Source: an uncultured Bacteroidales bacterium (GTDB lineage Bacteria; Bacteroidota; Bacteroidia; Bacteroidales; Muribaculaceae). From it: a DNA stretch of 64,000 nucleotides. The notes below the pieces were generated by a model, which was not told the origin of the DNA, ran no database searches, and saw only the letters and a program-made list of their open reading frames with translations. Each line of letters opens with the position of its first letter. Positions within the stretch are counted from its first letter, which is position 1. The DNA is taken from the NCBI GenBank assembly GCA_902782465.1, contig CACZNH010000003.1, positions 62,001 through 126,000 of the forward strand, read 5' to 3'. Positions 58,785-64,000 of the stretch are shown one piece after another. The position numbers and the translations under genes are program-made.

Positions 58785-61175
58785 CTATTCCCTTGGATAA
58801 TAGGACCTTAAATCATGCAGGTCTTTAATGGGTGACTCCCAACTCAGATAACTCTTCTCTTGCATCTTTCTTCTCTGCCACTTAAGGTAATATTGCAGGA
58901 TTTCCTTCTCGGTAGCATGGGCTTTGTCAAACATGCTTATCGGGCCGTCTTCATGTTTGTCCATATAAAACCACTCGTCATTACTGAATACAGCGCCAGG
59001 AACATTCGGATAAAGGTCAATATGCTTGGCATTAAAATAGGTACAAGAAGGTATTTTCACCCAGAACATCCAATCTCCGTCTTCATCAGGTCCCTCGATT
59101 CGTTCGTAGGGGATACAGGGTATCATCACATTGAAGTCATACTTAGCACCTCTGTGCATTTCAAATATGACGTCGATGCATAGGGTTTTAGGAGACATTG
59201 AGAACGAGACTGGAGCGGTACAATAGGTTGACTTATATCTTACGTAATCAAAATCGCTGCCGCTGTCACCATACGGCATAAATTTCAGTGCTCTCACAGA
59301 TACATTTACATATACCCCCTTAACATCATCTTTAACCCTCATCCTAACTCTAGGAATGTAGGACTTGAAGTACGGCAAGACTTTCCACTGGATGTTGGTG
59401 GTAAGGTTGTTGAGGTACTTTAAGGAGTACTCAATGGGCAGTGCCGTTTCGATGGCCTTCTTGTCGACTTCTTTGAACATTTTAAGCGCATTTTCGATGG
59501 TCTCTTCAGAATCACTGCTAAGACTAAAATTCTCTTCCCCTGCTTTACCGCCATACACTCGGAGGATGAATTTTGTGTTATTCTGGGTATCGCCAACAGA
59601 GATATTAAACATTTTATCGATGCTCAGAGAGACAGGCTTATTACCTTCCTGGACCGCCCACACGGTAATCAGGCGGCCATACCTGACGGCATCGATAATC
59701 GCAGGAGCGACAATGCCGGCACCACCATTCTTATCAATATTTTGCTTGAATTGGTCCAAATTGACTTGATCGGTAAACAGATCGGAGGCATTGCTATATT
59801 GATTATCCAAGGAAACAGTGTACATGATTTGCTTCATGTAGGCAACGGTTACCGTTTTGTTGCGTTCAAGCGCAGACCCAGAAAAGTTTATACCCTTGAT
59901 GGTACCGCCAAGGGTGATGCCCTCGGTTCTGGTGGACTGCTCGTATTCCCAAGCCGTGTTGCTGGCCAGCTCATAACCTTTTTCCTTGAATTCTCTGAGG
60001 CAATCATCCACAAAATCATTCACATCGACACGAGTAAAACTATTGAGTACGGTAGAACTGTTTTTAGTCGAAAACTTGGCATCGAACCTTAATGGTTTAC
60101 GTTCCCCGCTGCGGAAAGGAATTTCTTTCATGTTCTTGGTGAAATCCTTTTCTTTGTCCACCAGCACGATATTGCCCGGGTAAATCAGTTGATTATTGAT
60201 TTCGTCGTTGACCATAAACCAGATGCCATCAGGATGTTTGGGTTGTCTTAATGCCCTTACCCAGACACCTTCCTTATTGGGCTCCTGTTTAAGCACAGGC
60301 GGGTCGTTATAACCGTCCTCAACAGGAATCATCGGGTATTTTTTGACCAGTTCATTGACTAATCTCAATCTCTTTTGAGACTCGGTTTCTTCGGCAGGTT
60401 TAGGAGTAGAAGTGGAGCCGCTACCGGTTGATGTGCTGTGAACGGGCACTCTGATGCCACCAGTCGATGTGATGCCACCAGACGGTGTCGTTTGTGCAGG
60501 CACGTAGCCGTCAGCCATTCGCATGGCTAGACTTTCTCCGCCGATAAAATTTGATGGTGTTTCTTCGAAGACCTTGAGATGAATACCATCTTCTAAACAA
60601 TTCTTTTGCGGTTGCAATTCGATATAATATCCACTCTCACCTCGAGAAAGGTCGACAGTGTCGTAAAGTATAAAGTTCGATATCGGGACCGGCACACTAA
60701 GTCTTAGCTCATCATTACGATAGCCCAGATACCAAGCGCCATTTGGTTTTTTCTTGAAATAGACATACATTTGGATTTTAGGATCCAAGTACTCATCTTC
60801 TTTTAATGGCAAGCAGCGTGGTTTCACATCAATAATATCAGGAGTAATACTGCCTTCTTGCCAATAATAATCTTTTACATCCTTAACAGCCCGTTTCTCC
60901 GCAATGGTTTCATTGCCATTAGCATCTGTCTTCTTGCGAATGGCATTGTAATTAAATTCAACCTTGTAGCTCATTTCTTCTCGTAATTCGCCCAACTTAG
61001 ATAAATCAAAGCAAACTAAGACATAAACATCTTTATAATACCCAGTTAACTTTTTACCTGTCGAAGCATTACTGCCTCCATTGTTCGTTTCATCATTCAT
61101 AAGGTTTAATGGTTTAAGGCCCTTTATGGTTATTGAAGGTGCTGGGGCCTGTTCCAGCACTTTCATCAGTTGCAT
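58785..61175 (-). CDS. Cholesterol-dependent-cytolysin-like (thiol-activated cytolysin fold) protein
   Basis: 796 residues from ATG 61175; a promoter at 61225-61256 gives a transcription start near 61217, so this ATG (or 61166) is favoured over TTG 61208. No signal peptide. Residues about 15-210 form an unrecognised beta-rich domain, followed by a Gly/Ser/Thr/Pro linker (about 225-265). From about 305 to 590 the CDC core is recognisable: LIYPGNIVLVD, AYMKQIMYTVSLD, DLFTDQVNLDQFKQ, VRYGRLITVWAV, YGGKAG and LPIEYSLKYLNN align with YPGxLLxA, KQIYYTVSVD, DVFxxxVTVxDLKQ, VAYGRxVYVK, ILGG and LPISYTTSFLRDN of classical CDCs. The Trp-rich undecapeptide is absent. More AT-rich than its neighbours. 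Pore formation is inferred. Confidence 0.82.
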   Translation of the reverse strand: MQLMKVLEQAPAPSITIKGLKPLNLMNDETNNGGSNASTGKKLTGYYKDVYVLVCFDLSKLGELREEMSYKVEFNYNAIRKKTDANGNETIAEKRAVKDVKDYYWQEGSITPDIIDVKPRCLPLKEDEYLDPKIQMYVYFKKKPNGAWYLGYRNDELRLSVPVPISNFILYDTVDLSRGESGYYIELQPQKNCLEDGIHLKVFEETPSNFIGGESLAMRMADGYVPAQTTPSGGITSTGGIRVPVHSTSTGSGSTSTPKPAEETESQKRLRLVNELVKKYPMIPVEDGYNDPPVLKQEPNKEGVWVRALRQPKHPDGIWFMVNDEINNQLIYPGNIVLVDKEKDFTKNMKEIPFRSGERKPLRFDAKFSTKNSSTVLNSFTRVDVNDFVDDCLREFKEKGYELASNTAWEYEQSTRTEGITLGGTIKGINFSGSALERNKTVTVAYMKQIMYTVSLDNQYSNASDLFTDQVNLDQFKQNIDKNGGAGIVAPAIIDAVRYGRLITVWAVQEGNKPVSLSIDKMFNISVGDTQNNTKFILRVYGGKAGEENFSLSSDSEETIENALKMFKEVDKKAIETALPIEYSLKYLNNLTTNIQWKVLPYFKSYIPRVRMRVKDDVKGVYVNVSVRALKFMPYGDSGSDFDYVRYKSTYCTAPVSFSMSPKTLCIDVIFEMHRGAKYDFNVMIPCIPYERIEGPDEDGDWMFWVKIPSCTYFNAKHIDLYPNVPGAVFSNDEWFYMDKHEDGPISMFDKAHATEKEILQYYLKWQRRKMQEKSYLSWESPIKDLHDLRSYYPRE

Positions 61176-61224
61176 CTCAACAGGCAAGTGTCTCACAAGG
61201 TGAAACAATATTCCTGTGGTTTTG

Positions 61225-61256
61225 CAAAATTAAGCAATTTATCGGGAACAAGCAAA
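61225..61256 (-). promoter_or_regulatory. Bacteroidota promoter of the CDC-like gene
   Basis: On the minus strand TTTG (61256-61253), a 20-base spacer and TAATTTTG (61232-61225) form an exact -33/-7 pair. Confidence 0.85.
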
Positions 61257-61350
61257 CAACCCACTGTTTTTTTTTAGGGTCCGACCCAAAAAGTCCCGTC
61301 AGTCGATGACTGCATAAAAGCTGTATCAAGACAAACGCCTGTAACTATTA

Positions 61351-61459
61351 TCGAGCTTCGCTCGAGAAATTAAACAAAATCATAACTGAAAATAAAATAT
61401 AAATAAATTTTTGCTTAATTTGGCTTCGCCGAGCTAAAGGTTCTCGGCCGTTAGGCCGA
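61351..61459. repeat. Hairpin-bearing inverted element upstream of the CDC-like gene
   Basis: CGAGC TTC GCTCG (from about 61351) followed by AGAAATTAAAC is mirrored by GCTTAATTTGGCTTCGCCGA downstream, and CGGCC GTTA GGCCG (61446-61459) adds a further hairpin. Hairpin plus GAAATTAA resembles element copy 2 at 46608-46625. The rest of 61209-61486 is A/T-rich and gene-free. Confidence 0.5.
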
Positions 61460-61486
61460 TTAATATGTCGGAAAAGAGGGTGGCGG

Positions 61487-62011
61487 TTATTGGGGGTGGT
61501 GCATGTCGATGCGCCTGAAGGTGAGCGGTGAGGTCACGCGCAGGGTGTGCTTGTTGGCGCCGTAGAACAACACGCGTCCTGCCAGCACGTCATAGTTTGC
61601 CAGCACGCCGTGTACCTGTTTATATACCATGTTGTCCATGTAGATATAGGCATGGTCAAGTTCCACACTGTGCAGCAATGCCCAGCGGCCTGAGAACGAC
61701 CCTTGCCACAGGAGTTGCCACTCGTCATGCTCGGTTGTTCCGTCCGACGAGACGTTGGTACGGATCAGCTCGTTATAATAGCCCGTAAAAGTGCTGTCCT
61801 TAATGTTAAAGGTATAGTACAACTCGATGAAATGGATGCTGTCGTCATATTGATAGACCCATTCTCCGTCCATAAACTTGCGGTACTGGTCGTTGAGTTC
61901 GACAGTCTCGAGTGTTGTCCAGTCAGTCTCAAAGACCTCATGGTCGCCCTCACATGATGCCAACCCCAAGAACACAGCAACCACCAGTATTAAGCCCAAA
62001 AATCGATTCAT
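61487..62011 (-). CDS. Small lipoprotein of unknown function
   Basis: 174 residues from ATG 62011, chosen for its lipoprotein signal (MNRFLGLILVVAVFLGLASC, Cys20 followed by EGDHE). The mature part is beta-rich with repeated aromatic strands (DGEWVYQYDDSIHFIELYYTFNIKDSTFTGYYNELI; QLLWQGSFSGRWALLHSVELDHAYIYMD), resembling lipocalin-like Bacteroidales lipoproteins, though I cannot assign a family. It lies between the TonB-dependent receptor and the CDC-like gene, all on the minus strand. Confidence 0.75.
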   Translation of the reverse strand: MNRFLGLILVVAVFLGLASCEGDHEVFETDWTTLETVELNDQYRKFMDGEWVYQYDDSIHFIELYYTFNIKDSTFTGYYNELIRTNVSSDGTTEHDEWQLLWQGSFSGRWALLHSVELDHAYIYMDNMVYKQVHGVLANYDVLAGRVLFYGANKHTLRVTSPLTFRRIDMHHPQ

Positions 62012-62078
62012 GATGCTTCTTTCTTTTTTATAATCAAACGCAAAACCACTTGCCATTATTGCCTATTTACAATAAAAT

Positions 62079-62108
62079 GGCCGGGACACCACTGAGTGCG
62101 CCCCGGTC
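62079..62108 (-). terminator. Hairpin after the TonB-dependent receptor gene
   Basis: On the minus strand GACCGGG...CAC and GTG...CCCGGCC form an interrupted GC-rich stem followed by ATTTTATT. Confidence 0.6.
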
Positions 62109-62149
62109 TTTACTAATTTCACTAATCACTAATCTCTCATCTCTCATCA
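62109..62149. repeat. Stop-bearing short tandem repeat after the receptor gene
   Basis: From the receptor stop, the minus strand reads TGATGAGAGATGAGAGATTA and then GTGATTAGTGAAATTAG: imperfect 8-9-base units with TGA or TAG in most. Confidence 0.6.
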
Positions 62150-64000
62150 ATTACCACCTCCCATACCGCCAGTGGCGCCACCGGTATTGCCCGACTGCTT
62201 GCCGCTGCCGATGAGGTCGTCGTTCTCAATGGACTTGTCGGCCTTCTTGACACGCGTTGTGAGTGAACCGAAGCGGTAACTGATGTTGATGCCGAAGCGG
62301 CGGGCCTGCTGTTCGTAGCGGGTCCAGCCCGTCACGTCACCCTGGGTGATGTAGCTCTTCATACTCATGTACTTGCCGCCGAAGGGTACGACTGCCTGCA
62401 ACTGTACCGTCAGGCGGTCTTCCTTGAGGAAGGAGCGCTGCAGGCTGAAGCCGTGGAAGAACACGGTGCCCATGCGGCCATACAGGTCGGTGATGCCTCC
62501 GCCCCACATGCCGGCGAATCCCGACAGCTGCAGTTTCCAGGGCAGGAACTGGGTGACGTTGGCAAAGAAGTTGCCGCTCACACGGTCATTCTTCAGTCCG
62601 AGTTCTTTGCTCTTATAATAATTGTAGCCGATGGAGCCGTTGAGCATAAGGTTGGTCTTCTGGGTCAGCATCCACTGCACAAAGGCCGACACCGTCGTCG
62701 AATAGGTCTTGAGCGTGTTGGCATAGGTGGAAACCTGCACCAGGCCGTCGGCCCACTTCACGGCGCCGATGCCGTTGTTGCTGAACTGGAACTGCGGCGT
62801 GATGTTGAAGGTCAGCTTGGGACCCACGCGCATGTAGGTCAGGCTCACCGAGTGGTAGTGCACACTACCCAGGTCGGTATTACCGTAGCTGCGGCTCGTG
62901 GGAGTCTCAATGACGGCGGGGTTCAGGTAGCTGATACCCGGTCGGTTGATGCTTGCGGCATAGGACAGCTTGAGGCTGTTGGCAAAGTTGAACTGGTAGC
63001 GCAGGCTGGCGCTGGGCACAAAGTCGTTGAGATGCGCCTCGTAGGCATCCTGTTGGCCATCGGGATAGGTGGCACGCAGGTAGCTGTGCTCATAGCGCAG
63101 GCCGGCACGGGCATCCCACGGTCCGTTGTGGAAGGTGTAGCTCATGTAGGCGGCGCCCACTTGAGTCACATGCTTGTAACGCATGTCGGTATCATAGTCA
63201 ATACCCAGATAGTCCTGAATATTGTGGCTGCGATTCAGACGGTAGATGTACTTGGCGCCAGTCTCGATAGTGTGCTTCTCAGCGAGGGGACGTGTCCAGT
63301 CGAGCTGCAAGGTGTGCTCATTGAAGTTCTCCTTCCCGTCCTGGTCAATGCCATAGTATTGCACAGGCATATTGACAGCATCGGTAAATTTTGAGTTGTC
63401 CTTGTTCTTGTTGCGGAAGGCCGAGAGCATGTAGCTCAACGTAATGGTCTCGCCCTTGAGGCCCGTGCGACGCTGATAGTCCATGCGGGTATCAAAATTG
63501 TAGCTGTCGGCAGTAGAGTGGTTACCCATGCCGTAGCTGTAGAGCGGTTGTCCTGCAGCGTCTCGCATGATGTTGGTGTTGAGGCCGTTGCCGCCATAGT
63601 TATAGGCAAATCCACCCAACGAAAGGGACACGAGGTTCAAGGTGTCAGGTTCCCAGCTGGTACTCACGTCGGCAAAGTGTACCGTCATCTTGTCCACGTC
63701 AAAGGTGCCGTCGGTCATCAGTTCCGCGCCACTCTGGGTGTAATGGTTGAGCGTTGAGGTATTGGTCTTCTGGCCATTGTTGGCGTCGTGGTGGATGCCG
63801 TAATCGACCGACAACACCACCTTGTCGAGCTGCGTGGTCAGGTTCAGTGAGCCACCCACGGCTCCCCTGTGGTCGGCACGTGCCGATGCCATGCCCGAAA
63901 CGCCCTTGAGCGTCGAATTATCGGCCATGACGATGTTCAGGATCATGGTTGTGCCCTCGGCGTCATACTTGGCGCCCGGCTCGGTGATGACCTCGATGCG
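62147..64000 (-). CDS. TonB-dependent outer-membrane receptor, beta-barrel family (5' end outside window)
   Basis: 617 residues are visible; the frame is open through base 64000, so the start lies beyond the right edge. The first visible residues RIEVITEPGAKYDAEGTTMILNIV are the end of a plug domain, followed by repeated outer-membrane strands (NTSTLNHYTQSGAELM, GLRYEHSYLRATYPDGQQDAY, LKLSYAASINRPGISYLNPAV, PKLTFNITPQFQFSNNGIG). The region matches the outer-membrane beta-barrel family of Bacteroidota receptors. The C-terminus ends GISYRFGSLTTRV plus a Gly/Asp-rich tail (SGNTGGATGGMGGGN) rather than the usual terminal aromatic. Substrate unknown; it would depend on TonB. Confidence 0.88.
   Translation of the reverse strand, partial: RIEVITEPGAKYDAEGTTMILNIVMADNSTLKGVSGMASARADHRGAVGGSLNLTTQLDKVVLSVDYGIHHDANNGQKTNTSTLNHYTQSGAELMTDGTFDVDKMTVHFADVSTSWEPDTLNLVSLSLGGFAYNYGGNGLNTNIMRDAAGQPLYSYGMGNHSTADSYNFDTRMDYQRRTGLKGETITLSYMLSAFRNKNKDNSKFTDAVNMPVQYYGIDQDGKENFNEHTLQLDWTRPLAEKHTIETGAKYIYRLNRSHNIQDYLGIDYDTDMRYKHVTQVGAAYMSYTFHNGPWDARAGLRYEHSYLRATYPDGQQDAYEAHLNDFVPSASLRYQFNFANSLKLSYAASINRPGISYLNPAVIETPTSRSYGNTDLGSVHYHSVSLTYMRVGPKLTFNITPQFQFSNNGIGAVKWADGLVQVSTYANTLKTYSTTVSAFVQWMLTQKTNLMLNGSIGYNYYKSKELGLKNDRVSGNFFANVTQFLPWKLQLSGFAGMWGGGITDLYGRMGTVFFHGFSLQRSFLKEDRLTVQLQAVVPFGGKYMSMKSYITQGDVTGWTRYEQQARRFGINISYRFGSLTTRVKKADKSIENDDLIGSGKQSGNTGGATGGMGGGN

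Overview
The window looks like a chromosomal segment of a gut-type Bacteroidota, order Bacteroidales (Muribaculaceae or Prevotellaceae-like; not resolvable further by eye). The reasons are: many upstream regions carry the Bacteroidota -7 box TAnnTTTG, a few with TTTG about 18-22 bases upstream; gene families typical of the order are present (Omp28, DUF6029, DUF349, BspA-type LRR_5 proteins with dockerin-like tails, TonB with an oligomer-interaction style C-terminus, beta-barrel TonB-dependent receptor); and the tgt-lptG and acpP-fabF-rnc neighbourhoods are familiar. Base composition is near 50% GC in most genes. The 58.8-61.2 kb gene is visibly more AT-rich.

Layout. 1-8310 (minus): one giant secreted protein, cut by the left edge, made of an N-terminal dockerin-like pair followed by nine tandem SUMF1/FGE-fold modules, each separated by an Ig-like domain. 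8.5-14.5 kb (minus): an envelope operon of TlpA thioredoxin, DUF6029 barrel, Omp28 lipoprotein, dockerin protein and large Omp28 protein; three of the products carry CxxC motifs. 14.6-17.1 kb: tgt and an LptF/LptG permease separated by a heptamer tandem repeat. 17.2-19.8 kb: two tandem secreted coiled-coil proteins with duplicated 3' hairpins, then TonB. 20-34.4 kb (plus): TPR/HTH membrane regulator, THUMP-like methyltransferase, tRNA-Glu (minus) with a broken second copy, acyltransferase, omega-amidase, RlhA-like U32 protein, cyclophilin, DUF349 protein, polyprenyl-phosphate sugar transferase, RecQ. 34.5-36.3 kb (minus): a paralogue of the TPR/HTH regulator. 36.6-41.8 kb: two BspA-like LRR surface proteins in tandem. 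42-49.7 kb: NSS transporter, small membrane proteins, VanZ, an XRE-DNA methyltransferase fusion, pfkA, DUF805, menA, queA. 49.9-58.3 kb: a Ser/Thr/Asn-rich exported protein, TPR protein, rnz, acpP, fabF, rnc, membrane protein. 58.4-64 kb (minus): a multi-hairpin repeat element, a cholesterol-dependent-cytolysin-like protein, a small lipoprotein and a TonB-dependent receptor cut by the right edge.

Most interesting are the CDC-like pore-forming-fold protein (its own textbook promoter, no signal peptide, no undecapeptide), the 9-module FGE-fold array with a recent two-module duplication, a family of nested-hairpin inverted-repeat elements that sit directly after stop codons (24386, 46568, with related pieces at 36284 and 61351), and a recurring habit of intergenic short tandem repeats, often stop-codon-bearing, starting at the stop codon of the upstream gene. 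Queuosine synthesis (tgt, queA), fatty-acid synthesis (acpP, fabF), menaquinone (menA) and glycolysis (pfkA) supply the housekeeping background.
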